From: Boswellia sacra
Taxonomy: Eukaryota; Streptophyta; Magnoliopsida; Sapindales; Burseraceae
DNA: 64,000 nt
NCBI GenBank assembly: GCA_013180625.2
Contig: SNVD02010487.1
Location: 310,001 to 374,000, forward strand
Direction: 5' to 3'
Shown: positions 24,007 to 35,669 of the stretch, in pieces
How positions within the stretch are numbered: position 1 is the first letter of the stretch
How the letters are laid out: every line of letters starts with the position of its first letter
Translations under genes and position numbers: made by a program
Notes under the pieces: generated by a model
Database searches by the model: none
What the model was told of the DNA's origin: nothing
What the model saw: the letters and a program-made list of their open reading frames with translations, nothing else

Positions 24007-25215
24007 TGTCACGTCTAAAATCACTTATTTAGACACTTTAAGGGTAATTAATTAAGAAAAATAATAAACATACATCATCAATAACTTACTTTCTTCTTCT
24101 GTTTTTTTTATAACACATAAATTCATTACAACTTATGGCTATTTGTTCAAAATAAATTTTATATACACTAATGACTAAATTCAATACATAAATTGCTAGT
24201 CAAATAACAAAATCTCCCATTATAAGCTAGGAGAAATAAAACCGTCCCAAAAAATCATGGCATGCGTGCGGACTCCAGACTCCCTGGAAAAGCTCTAGGA
24301 CATCACTAGTATGAACATCCTTCTGTGTACCTGTAGAGAAAGAGGGTGAGCGTAAAGCCCAATAGGAATATTCTAACATTATACTAAATCACCCAAATTC
24401 AAAAATTACTCAATTACATAATTTCACATCCAATAATAATAAATCAACAACTATGTTTATTTGCACATCAAGTTTATAATCGTGTTCCCTTTGGATCTGT
24501 ATACAAAACGACCCATCCAAGGTCTAACACAAAATGTTTATCATATTCGTGTTCCCCTTGGATCCATATACAAAAGGGCCCATTCAAGGTCCAACACATG
24601 ATGTGGATAGTACTTCTGTTCCCCTTGGATCCGTATACGTAACGGCCCATCCAAGGTCCAACACTAAAAATTTTATATCAGTATTCTCCTTGGATCCGTA
24701 TACATAACGGCCCATCCAAGGTCCAATGAATACATTTACAACCTATCAATATCATTATTATGATAAATCTCAAGAAAATACAATTTTTATACAAAATCCA
24801 AGACTTTTTTGGAAGTGTACAGTAAATTTGGAGTGGTTTTGTAATTTCACTCGACACTCGACACTGTACACCTCGACATTCGACACACGACACTTGACAT
24901 GCACGTCGAGTCACGCACGCAACGTGTGACACTATTCGCTCGACACATCATGTTCGACCCTCGACACTTCATGTCGAGTCACCCTCAACACTCGACACGT
25001 TAACGACTCGACCCTCGACACGTCACGTTCTAACCTCGATACTTCATGTCAAGTCACCCTCGATACTCGACACATTAACAACTCGACCCTCGACATTTCA
25101 TGTCGAGTCACCCTCGACACTCAACACGTTAACAACTCGACCCTCGACACTTCATGTCAAGTCACCCTCGACACTCGACACGTCACGTTCAACGTTTTTT
25201 ACTAGACACTCGACA
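24007..25215 (-). repeat. 5' LTR of the minus-strand chromovirus (short relative to its partner)
   Basis: On the plus strand it begins TGTCACGTCT and ends CTCGACA, directly followed by TSD gtgac. It shares with 5870-6951 the four TTGGATCCGTATAC units (24485-24720) and the TCGAC-rich repeats, but has extra copies of a roughly 50-60-bp CACTCGACACGTTAAC unit (24960-25190). It lacks the 788 bp that extends the other LTR to 7739, including that LTR's TATA-like box. Confidence 0.7.
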
Positions 25216-26666
25216 GTGACCCTTAAAGAAATTTTGTTGTGTTCTTAGGTTGAACGCAAGATTTGACAAAGGAGCTTTATAAGGTAAGTAAGATAAACTT
25301 TTCTAAGGACACAATAAATTTGTTATTACACCTTATGTGATACTTGTGTAATATGATGAATGGAAGGCTTGACCTTGAGCTTGTGTTATGAGATTGAAAT
25401 GCAAATTGAATTCATGATTTGAATATGATGGATTAGAAGCTTAACATAGAGATGCGTTCATGTGACTAAAATGTGAATTTTGATACATGAATGGCATGCC
25501 AAACCTTAGGACACTAAGCTCTAATAACTTGAGAGGAGGTCTGGACCATGTGGGAGATGCTCATTGAAGGGATGCGTTGTCTACAGATGCCACCAATGGG
25601 TGGTTATGTGGGCCCACTCATGTGATATGAATGTGATATGAAAAGTACTACCTTGATTGGAGTGCACAGTTCCTAAATGAATAAGATGTATGTGTCACAT
25701 GTGTGAAATTATGTTATGTGAATCCCTAAGATTTCATTGATATGAAATGGGCATATATATGCGAATGATATGAGTTAATTGAGAAAGCATGTATGTATTG
25801 AAATATGTGCTTATGAATGTATGTAAGGATGTGAATGGAATGCGAAAAGCATGTTTAAGTGAGCTATATATTTACAAGGGTATGTGCTCAAAGAATGTGA
25901 ATGACTAGAAAAGTGCATATGTGAGATGCACTTAGCAATAATGTTGATATGTAGGAGATAGACAGAAGTGGAAAAAGTATAGGCCAAACATAGAATTGGT
26001 GCAGGACTGCCAGTATGGGGCGTAGCCTTAACCGACCTATAGAGGTCTAGACAGAGAGTTGACGCAGGCATGCAACACACATTGTGCTCCTAAATTTGGA
26101 AATGGCTAAGAACTAGAAAATTGGCGTCCTTGCACGAATTCCTTTGCATAGGAGCGCGACCTCTACACAGTGAATACTATTTTTTGACTTTCTAAACAAG
26201 TTATTCATTACTTGTATGATAAGAATTGAACAGTAACTGTACATCTACACGAATATTGTTGTTCATTGAGTATTGTAGCATTTTCAATTAGCTTACTTAC
26301 TGAGTTATACTCATTAAGTTTATTGTGTTCATCAGGTAACCAGTAGTTGTGAAGGTGGATGGAGGATTTTTGGCAGAATTGGCAAAGTTCCCTTGACAAC
26401 CACAAATTGTCACGACACCATCTTGTGATTATTCTTTGTTAGAACATTTTGACTATTGTACATGAAATGATAAACTTTAGGTGTGACTTTGTTCTCATAG
26501 AAGTGAAATTAATTTTTGAGCTAAATTAGTGTGATTTTGGAGCAAAGTGACTGTTTGATAACTCATTCGAAGTGTATAGAATTTGGGTGTGACAATATGT
26601 CAGCAGCCAATTTACTAGGGACACAAAATTGAAATACCAACTTTGTACGTATATTATTACTCTTTA

Positions 26667-28580
26667 TTTGATAATAAAGCTCAGGATCAATTATTCATCA
26701 ACTTCATTTTTGGCATAATTAAACAAAATAAGAAAAAAATCAATAGGATGATCAAGTGACACTTAACAAAAAAGAATTATCATTAATTATGATTTAATGC
26801 ATCTTGATTAGGAAAGAATTAAAAGTAACTTTGTTGAAATTAGAACATTAACTTCCATGCATTTATGTTATAAAAATTTTATTTATTATTAATAATCATT
26901 TGAAAAATTTTAAAAATTTTCAAACTACATATTTTACTATAAATTAATCTTCATCAACTAAATCAAAACAACAAGCAATTATCTCCTCAATCGCCAAACA
27001 TTGTATGAGAGCGAAGTTACTTTTCAAGCTAGTAAAGCTTGAAAGGATCATTTCCACGCCAAACATAATGGAAAAATCCACCAACTTAAAGAAATGGAAT
27101 AAAATATCATGGGCATGAGTCAAATTAAAATAAAATATAATATCATATGTAGACAAATGTTCACGTCCACTCCTCCCATAATTTACTCGAATCCGAGATG
27201 TAGCTAGAAATATGATCTAGAGAGGTAAATTGACTGAATGATAACATTTTAAATTCTCCATAAAAATAGACACTAAAATATTTATAGAAGTTTATAAAAT
27301 TTTGAACATCTATAGGTTCCCTATAAAACTATAAACACGGAGGAGCATAAGCGTTGTAAATATTCAAACATTCAGGGGGTTTTTAAAAATATTAACATGT
27401 GGAGGAATTTTCGGATAAACTTCTGAATTTTTTTATAAATTCCATGACGGGCAAACGCCCCTCCTAAAGTCTATGTGGCTCCGTCCTAAATGCCACAAGT
27501 ATTAAAATGGACAAACTAAAAAAAATTCATAGCCCCAATTAGACTAGCATTCATCAAAGCATGCGCATTGAAATAGAAGAACAATGTTACAATCAACCCT
27601 TGCAGCATCAGTAATCTCCTTTAAGGTGTTGAATAAAGATTTTAGCTATACCCTTTTTTTCTGGCGCCATGACGTATAGCTTTCTTCGCTAACATTTGTG
27701 ATAAACAGTTCTCAAATTGGGTTAACATACTCCTTTTGCTTCTAAACTACTAGTACTAAAAAAGTTATTCAATCCATGCCATAAGCCAAGTAACTTCAAA
27801 ACCAACAACCTTGTAAACAAGGAATTACCATACTGCCGCCCTTTTTCTCTCAGGAAGTCCCAACAAAAATGTGACATCATAGCCTAACCAAAAAACTTAT
27901 AAATTGCACAGAAATCACAAGAAATTCCATACTGCATGAGAAAAATATATTGGCAATATAAACAAGAGTGTTGATCCACTAATGAGATGCCAATACCTTG
28001 GGAAGGCTCCTGTAAAATGTGGTTTCAAATAAAACAGTTTCAACCTAAGGGAAAAGCAGAGTAGTCAGACCATAATATGCTCGCACGAGGTCCCAGGTTC
28101 AATTCCCCCTGGACACCTACCTCCCGAGGAGCCAAGAGTTTTCCGCTTGCCAAAGACTGTAGGATTCGGTGCAGGCCCCAGCTTTGAAGTCAAGTACGAT
28201 AATTTAGATCTTTCAATAACTGGAACAAATTTAACAAACACATATACAATGCAGTCAAAAAGCCCCAAATTTGAAGCCATCATAAACCCAAGTGGACGAA
28301 AGCAACCCCATCAAAATTTAACATTAAATTAAACAAATAAGAGAAGGGATGAAATGGAAAGAATTTAAGAGCATACAGATGTAGACTTATGCATCCTGGT
28401 TCGTGATTCATGGGGCCATTGATCTAAAATTGGAAGTTGAAGCAAAATAATTTCTCAGTCTTTCATGCGGAATACAAGGTTAGACAATTTAATAAAGTTC
28501 ATTAACTAGCAATGGTCCTTCATTGCATTATTGAACATGGTTGATGTATAATGCGGTCATTTTTATAAAACAACCGTGCA
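26667..28580. other. Intergenic DNA, nothing confidently recognised
   Basis: AT-rich, with no gene-like reading frame. A possible tRNA-like B box (GGTTCAATTCCC, about 28087) hints at a decayed SINE, but no A box, tail or target-site duplication was found. Confidence 0.4.
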
Positions 28581-28585
28581 TAATT

Positions 28586-28955
28586 TGTTGAAAGTCTTCC
28601 TCCCATGTGTGATTGTGTCAAAGGTTGGCACCTCCCTTGGTGAGGTAGGTGACCAACCAAAGGAAAGTCTAAGGGTAGGCAAGGTTAGGCGACTAATCTC
28701 ACCTACCCCATTGACAATGCATGAAGAATTCTCCTATAAATATAGGACGAATTCTGCCTGAGTTTGTATGGAATTAGAGAGAATCCAGAGAGAGTTCAAG
28801 ATCAGAACCAGAGAGTTGTGAGAGTGTGAGAGAGCCAGGAGAGCTCCAGGAAATTTAGGGGAGTTTTTGTTTAAATCTTGTATATTGATTTTCTCTGTTA
28901 ATACAAATTAATTTTCTCCCTAATTCTGTTCTGAGTTTGCATCGCATCCCCAACA
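28586..28955 (+). mobile_element. Solo LTR, 370 bp, Copia-like
   Basis: It begins TGTTGAAAG and ends CCCCAACA, with inverted TGTTG/CAACA termini. A perfect 5-bp TSD taatt lies at 28581-28585 and 28956-28960. A TATA box in CCTATAAATATAGG near 28733 supports plus orientation, followed by a purine-rich GAGAGA leader. No internal region follows. Confidence 0.75.
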
Positions 28956-28960
28956 TAATT

Positions 28961-30563
28961 TTGACATGAAACCTGATCCTCCTACTAGTCAACACGTAAA
29001 ATTTTTTTCAAAGTTTCTGTGCCTAATCCATAGTTTGATCAGTTGAGCATAGGCTGGTGCATGAGAACACTGCAGTCAACATGCTGCTGTCCTGTAGTGG
29101 CCACTGGCAACCCAACCCTCCTTCATGCATTGCAATGTGGATGCTGATATGCTAATTAGTTGAGCATAGCCAGTGTTGGAGGTAAGCAGGCATTTGCACT
29201 TTGCGAGCACTGACCTTGTGTAATTGGCAGAAGGCAATGAGTTGTACAAATCGATACAAATGGTTCTATAAGTCCACTCTGCTGGCTGCTTTCTATGTTA
29301 TAACACCTGGTAGGTACACATGACACAAATGAGATGAATTTTGAAACCTCTCAAAACATTAATAGTCAAAAGCTAATGTAAACACAGTTGCTTACCACAT
29401 CGAGAAGCTCATCCGTAAGAAGGTAAGCTACCATGGGCATATGTTACGATTTTATCTTCCAAATAAATCGTCTATAGGCTACTGACATTCGTTGACCCAT
29501 CTCTATTACATGTATCCCTAACTTACCCCTAAAAAAAATGGTTAATGTACCATTATATAAGTGTTTAACCACAAACAAAAAGGAAACTGACATTGATGTC
29601 AGCTACCCAATATTTTGTCCACAACTATCCAGCTTTCTAGCAAGCACATACATGCCTTGATATGCTGGAGAAGGTTAAAAATTAACCTGTAATTTTTATC
29701 AGAACTAACCATAACCCTCAAACAATTTGTAAGAAGCCCTAATAGCATCTCCCTTAGGCCAAAACTGCCTTATCTGATGTTCATGATTCAGGAAGGATCA
29801 GCATCTATGCACCACCAAGTCATGCCTCTCAGTGCCTTTTGCGGTCCACCAATCATATTACTTCCGCAGGTCAAGATCTAGTAGACAAAAATGTCAACAT
29901 TTGAGGCATGTGCGGTTATTTTTCTCCTTGTTCCTTTCCTCTTTGGGTCTGAGTTAGTCCAAAAACTCTTTAACCATGCCCTTTTCTTCTACCTTGACCC
30001 GAACCTACGCACTCGGAACACTATGTATAGTATATGAAACTAGGCTCCTGTGATAAGTTGTTTGTATGTGACTCTTGGAAGAACAGAGTCCCGGACTTTT
30101 TGTTATTCCATTGCCAGACCCATCCCGTAATGGTGATAATAAGTTAGCTTTTACTGGTAATTAATCAATCAAAAACTAGTCTAAGACAAAACAATAATCC
30201 AACCTCACCAATAATTGCAAGCAACTTCACAATCGCCTGGTGCAGTGGCCTACAGAGAATTTTGACATACACCCAGAATTAGATGCTTTAGAACTCTACC
30301 ATCTTTAACTTATGATACACTTCATTCCACTTACCTACATCTACAGAACTTTTTGTTCCATTTCCCTATGTCTCCTGGTTGCAATTCAGATAACTTCTTC
30401 GATTTCTACTTCAAGTTCCGTTCAACGGTTACCAGCTATATATATAAAAAGAAAAAAGAAAAAATCACCATTATGCAGCCATGCATTTAAAAAATAGAAA
30501 AGAGGACTATATATAAACGTGAATAAGCTAGTATATAAGGAAGTTGATAATGTTATGCATGAC
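28961..30563. other. Intergenic DNA, nothing recognised
   Basis: No open frame of note, and no repeat termini or RNA gene that I can support. Confidence 0.4.
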
Positions 30564-30779
30564 ATGGACATTCTTGATTATATAAAAGTAACGACGACAT
30601 ACAAGACAAACTTCTTCATCTCATGTTTGTCCTTCGTAACAGTCCTCCGCATAAACTTATCAGGCACAACCATGGACATTCTTGATTATATAAAAGTAAC
30701 GACGACATACAAGACAAACTTCTTCATCTCATGTTTGTCCTTCGTAACAGTCCTCCGCATAAACTTATCAGGCACAACC
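30564..30779. repeat. Perfect 108-bp tandem duplication
   Basis: 30564-30671 and 30672-30779 are identical by eye over all 108 bases, each starting ATGGACATTCTTGATTATA. The period is a multiple of three and the plus frame stays open across both copies (30519-30803), but no domain is recognised and no function is claimed. Confidence 0.85.
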
Positions 30780-32836
30780 ATGGACGCAAAACAAAATGAA
30801 TGAATTATATCCTCGAGCAAGAGTGCATACAAATCATTTATCATATAACACTTATTAATCTGCCTTATCTAATCTCTGCCAAGCAATTATAAACCTCTCA
30901 AGAATGATAAGCAATGCTAGGCTTCAGCGCATCATAATCGTCTATCCACTGAAAATGTAGTTACTTGAAGGTATGACAAATTAATCTTCAATTTGTCGTT
31001 TATAACAAGTGTTTCAATCAATGTTTAGCAGGCACAAACAATTGATCATTGCTTAATATCTTACCAAAAGTGGGACCAGAAATCGAGGCAAGCCTTGCAC
31101 CAACAAATACATCTCATTCTTGCATATCATGTTCTATCTTCCTTGACAACATAACATGTGTCAGCAACTCAGTAAATTTTCAACTGCTAACTTCCTAATT
31201 CCGGAAGAGGTATCAGAGAATAGCTGCACTTATCTTTCTCTCCAATGCTCTCTAATGGTCCCCAATATTTCTGCTTGCTAGACAAGAAAACCTGTGCAGG
31301 AAAATATAATTCTACAATGTCTTAGATCTTTTAGCTTCCTTGCATTCTTCAGAAGAAGAGCCGTACCTGGGGACAACATAAGTTTAACAATATTGAGTTA
31401 ACTTTGCAAAATGACATTGAAAATCTGTACTTCTAAAAATTTTGGGGACTTCTTCAAGCTGTGCACAAAATTTTTGAAATACCCAAGAATTACAAACAGT
31501 GTTTCTAAAATTTATTTAAAAGCATTTAATTTTTACATTTCTTGACAAAGTCTGCATAAAAAATTTTTTCGAATCTTTAAAATTTGTGAAATCAAGGAAC
31601 TTTTTAGATTTTTTTTTTTTTTATGATTATCAAGGATTTCATGTAAATTTTTTTAGAATTAAAGAAATTACTAATGACTCATGGCAACTTCAGCACTGAA
31701 TACATAATTTTATCATGAATGTTTCACACATTTAACTATAAATATTAAGATATAAACATGTTCTAGCAAAAGCATACCACATTTAAGTAAAGGACATTTG
31801 AGATTTATATGTTTTTAGATTTATAAAGCTCTTTAGACCTTGACATTGGAAGCACAGACAATTGATCATTCATTTTACATATCCAGCTATAAAACACACT
31901 GTTGCACATACTTCTTTTTCATTAGAAATGTATGCTCCTAAGACAACCAAAACTCAGGTCAAGCAAAGCACCCAAAAAAATAACAAAACTACACCAATGT
32001 CATTCCCTATCATTATTAACTCACAGAATACAAGTTCTTGCAAGTAGAAAACTTAGGCTCTTAATTTTGTTAGATTCAAGAGAGAGAACAGTTTCTGCGT
32101 AGAACTAAATTGAGCAAGTTAAAGAATCTGGTTTCGGAAAACTTAGGTGTGATTTTACAGCAGATCAGAAACCATTAAGCTCTATAAGTCAAACTAAAAA
32201 TAAATTTTGTTGCACCTGTCACAGCATTGACCTGGGGCCAACACCCAGACACAAATATGTTAATTTTTAGACCAAATCTGGTTCTAGATTTCAGCTACTA
32301 TGTTTATTAATTTTCGTAATTCAACCAAAACAGCTAAGCCCATTAGCTCAACTGATGATGCAGCACATACTGACTAATGCGTATTGAACTGACTATTGGT
32401 TTACGTCAGGATCAAGTACGGTAATGTGACAAATAATCTCTGTATCATTCAATAAATCAATTGGGATGATTTAGTTGTTAAGGCTTAGGAAATTAGATCA
32501 TATTTAAAGAAAATCCATGAAAAGAATTCAACAAAAAAGGTACACCGTATGTCATGCGCGACAAAGTTAATAGGGGCAATTGCTGCTAAGTAAGTTTATA
32601 AAGTTACCATCGACCGAAATCTTCTTTTGAATTGGTGGATTCACATGCCATGACTAAAACTAAAATAACCAAATACAAATACCTGAATAGATATACTTTT
32701 ATGAGAAAACAAGTTTTCTAAACAATACAAAACACATGTGGCCTTACATTAGGTGATGATGACAAATTTATGCCACTTGTTGAAAGCAAGACGGGTTGAC
32801 ATATATACATCAATGGGAAAAAAGAACTAGGAGAAG
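30780..32836. other. Intergenic DNA, nothing recognised
   Basis: AT-rich and non-coding by eye. No element ends were found. Confidence 0.4.
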
Positions 32837-33054
32837 TTTTTTTTTTTTTTTTTGTAACCGAGGTGTCCGGGCCAGCTTACGCGCACCATGACTAATCCTC
32901 GGAGGAGACTAGCGTAACCACAACCCACTATCACGGTCTCTCACTTAAATCATCGAGGAGGCCATTATGGAGACTCGAACCCAAGACTTCACCATTGGTG
33001 CTGTACCAACTCCATCCTGGCCCACTTCACCACTTGAACCAACCCATTGTGGGT
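32837..33054 (-). mobile_element. tRNA-derived SINE with poly(A) tail, minus strand
   Basis: On the minus strand an A-box-like GGTTGGTTCAAGTGG near 33045 and a B box GGGTTCGAGTC near 32978 form a pol III promoter. The body ends in a 3' A run (the T run at 32837-32853). An imperfect 12-bp TSD flanks it: aactaggagaag at 32825-32836 and aactaggtgaaa at 33055-33066. It is non-coding and mobilised by LINE machinery. Confidence 0.75.
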
Positions 33055-33066
33055 AACTAGGTGAAA

Positions 33067-33735
33067 TTGCAAAGTAACCAATATCTTTCTATGCTTAGAT
33101 AAGCGGGAATATTGCAAGAAGTTGGCACACAACAAGAGTACTTGTAATCTAGTCCCCGGAATGTAAAGCCAAGTATTTTCATTAGTTGATTGAACAAGTG
33201 ATTAAATTTTACTTTTAGCATTATCTATAATTGGCAGGGGAATAATGGTGGCTCGAAAGTAGGATTGGTTGCCTAGAGAAATTGCATGGTGCAAGTGAGA
33301 ATAGGGGCACATCATCAGTTCTACTGAATTTCTCAACTCAATTGGGTAACTCTCAATGGTTTTATATTTTATTAAAAGAGTTGCAGTTTCTAGTTTTTAT
33401 ATCATGAGGCGGGTTATGGAAATCAAGTTGTACTTGTAGGTGCTGAAAGATGTCCCAAAACCAAGAGGTTGAAGCTGGTAGTATATGGGGATGGTTTTCA
33501 TTTGTTTTTTTTGAATGAATCTAGGGGATGCACTAATATCATCATTTTTCTGGAGGTACATATCTATTGCTTTAGGGGATATGGACAACTTTTTGGGGTA
33601 CATACCTGGTGCTATATGTTGATGCATATAAAGCATGTTGGATCATTTTCTTTTTCTTTTTTTTTTTGGCTGCTGATCTAAACTTTTGTTATTCTGAACC
33701 TCAAGATATGTCATAAATTATTGTTGAACGATCTT
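33067..33735. other. Intergenic DNA between SINE and nest 2
   Basis: Short open frames on both strands at 33397-33681 overlap each other and carry no recognisable motif. Nothing is supported as a gene. Confidence 0.4.
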
Positions 33736-34105
33736 TGACGTAGCATAGCTTATTTTATTATTAGGGTTATTATAGTCTTTTAGTGATTAGAGTTTTATTT
33801 AATTTGGGAAATTATCAGTTTAGGGATTTTAACTCAATTAGGGATCTTGTCTGTTCCTAATTTGATTCAAACATAAATTGTTAGTTTAGGGATTTTGACT
33901 TTCCTAATTTGCCTCAAATTCCAATATGTCTTGATTAGTATCAATATAGGGTTTCGTTATTATTTTGTTAGACATTATTCAAACATTGACTATTTGATAT
34001 ATTAAAGAAGAATTCAGACAGATTGTTAGTTGATTGTGTGTGAGCTTGAGTGATTATTGAGTGTGTGTTTGATCTTGCTTTGTTCTTGTTATGGGTTCCC
34101 CGTCA
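33736..34105 (+). repeat. 5' LTR of the plus-strand chromovirus
   Basis: It starts TGACGTAGCATAGCTTATTTT and ends CCCCGTCA. Its start matches the sequence from 63931 at the far end of the element (TGATGTAGCATGGCCTATTTT). Length is 370 bp. The sequence before it is atctt; the matching flank is outside the window. Confidence 0.8.
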
Positions 34106-34108
34106 ATT

Positions 34109-34120
34109 TGGTATCAGAGC
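34109..34120 (+). promoter_or_regulatory. Primer-binding site (tRNA-iMet) of the plus-strand chromovirus
   Basis: TGGTATCAGAGC, three bases after the LTR end, complementary to the 3' end of plant initiator tRNA-Met. Confidence 0.85.
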
Positions 34121-34990
34121 CTAACATCATTTCACAAAATTCATCCTAAATTCCATAAACCCCAAACGCAATCACTATTCATTACTGTTCATAGTTGGAG
34201 TTACTGTTTATCACTAGCCACTGACGCATCACCCATCACCAAATACATCAAATTGTAGATCAACCATCCCCATCATTCTTCCCTTTATCACCGTCAGCAG
34301 AATCCCACCGGAAACCCCTTAAAACGCCCAAAAATCGTTCGTCGCCATTATTGTTTATCGTCGCCAACCGACGAGTGGTGTCTCACCTCGACCACCAAAG
34401 TGATAGATCAGCCCCTCCCCGTCAACTTTCCCTTCTTGGCTGATCACTAATTGTTGCCGGAAAGTCTCCAAAAGTAAAAAATTTAGTTTGGAAGCCACCA
34501 CAAACCATCGCGGCTTACACCGCCAGTTGGAAAAGCTTTTTCCATTGCATATCCAGCACCTGAAGGTTTAGCCGTCACCGTCCAATCGTCGGAAGCCGCC
34601 ACTTGAGAGTGTTTGTTATTTGAGCTTAGGGACTTCTTTGTCACTTTTGAAATTGGTTGATACTTTTGACTAGGCGCTTTCAAGTTATTTGCCATTGAAT
34701 CAAGCCTAATTTTCTAGAAACCCACCCACTTTGAATAATTACACCATTGTCCGAATTTTAAAATTTGCAATTTACTAGTTTTATAGTTTAACCCCTGCAT
34801 TCTAAATATTCACATATTAGCCTATACAGTTCCATAAATTTCACTTGAGTGCATACACTTTCAGTTTAGAGAAAAAAAAAACCATTGCATAGTAACTTTT
34901 CTTGCCTTATTTGCATTGTAGCAGTATCAGATTTATTTTATCAGTTATAGGAAATTTTAGTCTAGACTTGGCATTACTACTTAAGAAAAA
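34121..34990 (+). other. Untranslated leader of the plus-strand chromovirus
   Basis: Non-coding leader before gag. It contains ATTACTGTTCATAGTTGGAG-type sequence near 34175, a motif also seen in the leader of the small LTR element and of the LINE in this nest. Confidence 0.6.
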
Positions 34991-35657
34991 ATGGTAGACC
35001 CAAATCCCTCACCTAAACAACCTGATTTAAATACCACAAACAATAGGTTGAATGAATTAGAACTTAGGTTCACTCAAATTGAACAAATATTAAGTGATAT
35101 TAGAGAGCAAGCTAATCGTAGGGATAATAATCTTGGGTCATCTAATAGATTTGATAAGGGTAAGGAAGTCATAGGATCTACATCTAAAAGACATTTTGAG
35201 CAAGAATATACTTATAATCCTTTGTTTAAAGATGATAGTGATGATAAAGGCAGTCATAAAAGCACCAGAAATCGTTCTAGGCATGAGTCATCTAACATTC
35301 CAAACGGTGCCAAACACAATGTTCTTGAGTTTGATGGTAGGTTAGAACCCACTACTTTTTTATATTGGATAGATGCCATAGAGGAGTACTTTGATTGGAA
35401 TGAGATGGTAGACTTTTATTGTGTTCGTTTTTCTCGACTTAAATTAGTTGGTACTGCTAAGAGTTTTTGTCAATCCATAGAACGTAGATTTCGCCAACAA
35501 CATCGTCGTTCTCCTACTTGGGAAGAACTAAAAATGGACCTTACACAAAAATATGTCCCTCAGTCCTATAAGAAACAACTTTATAGGCAATTGCTTAACC
35601 TTTGGCAGGGATATTCTAGTGTCTTTGAGTACCAATCTAAGTTTGATGGTCTTCACA
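34991..35657 (+). pseudogene. Gag N-terminal part of the plus-strand chromovirus
   Basis: Starts MVDPNPSPKQPDLNT, followed by a coiled-coil-like segment (LNELELRFTQIEQIL) and the gag core with FDGRLEPTTFLYWIDAIEEY and WEELKMDLTQKYVPQSY. The frame is open up to the CACTA insertion, after which it resumes in frame at 44508 once the element and one TSD copy are discounted. Confidence 0.85.
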
Positions 35658-35669
35658 CAATACAATAAT

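Larger units (their letters stand above)
5870..25215 (-). mobile_element. Tekay/Del-like chromovirus (Ty3/gypsy), minus strand, degenerate and split by a CACTA element
   Basis: TSD gtgac lies at 5865-5869 and 25216-25220. Reading the minus strand, the order is 5' LTR (24007-25215), tRNA-iMet primer site (23986-23998), gag, protease, reverse transcriptase, RNase H, integrase, chromodomain, polypurine tract (next to 7740) and 3' LTR. The reverse transcriptase is cut by a CACTA element (10015-21447), and the reading frame resumes on either side. RNase H and reverse transcriptase wording matches the Tekay/Del lineage. Many frameshifts and stops make it inactive. Confidence 0.85.
4608..26594 (+). 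mobile_element. Solo LTR of a Ty3/gypsy element, split by a younger element
   Basis: Direct repeat atatg flanks it at 4603-4607 and 26595-26599. It begins CGTAACACCC (a TG start changed to CG) and ends GTGTGACA, the usual style of plant Ty3/gypsy LTRs. The two parts are 4608-5869 and 25221-26594, about 2.6 kb in all. A TATA-like box (TATATAAA) near 4780 fits plus orientation. No internal region of the same element is present, so it is read as a recombinational solo LTR. It was interrupted by the minus-strand chromovirus at the duplicated site gtgac. Confidence 0.65.
4480..26662. mobile_element. MITE-like element, split by nested insertions (outermost layer of nest 1)
   Basis: Imperfect terminal inverted repeats of about 43 bp lie at 4480-4522 (starting GAGTAATGCTATATACA) and 26618-26662 (ending ATTATTACTC). 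The direct repeat ttta flanks both ends (4476-4479 and 26663-26666). Without the inserted DNA the element would be only about 190 bp and non-coding, so it is a small non-autonomous DNA transposon. The superfamily is not certain. A solo LTR later inserted in it. Confidence 0.6.

Noticed and set aside
28040..28330. SINE or tRNA pseudogene
   Set aside because: A B-box-like GGTTCAATTCCC is present, but no convincing A box, tail or target duplication was found.
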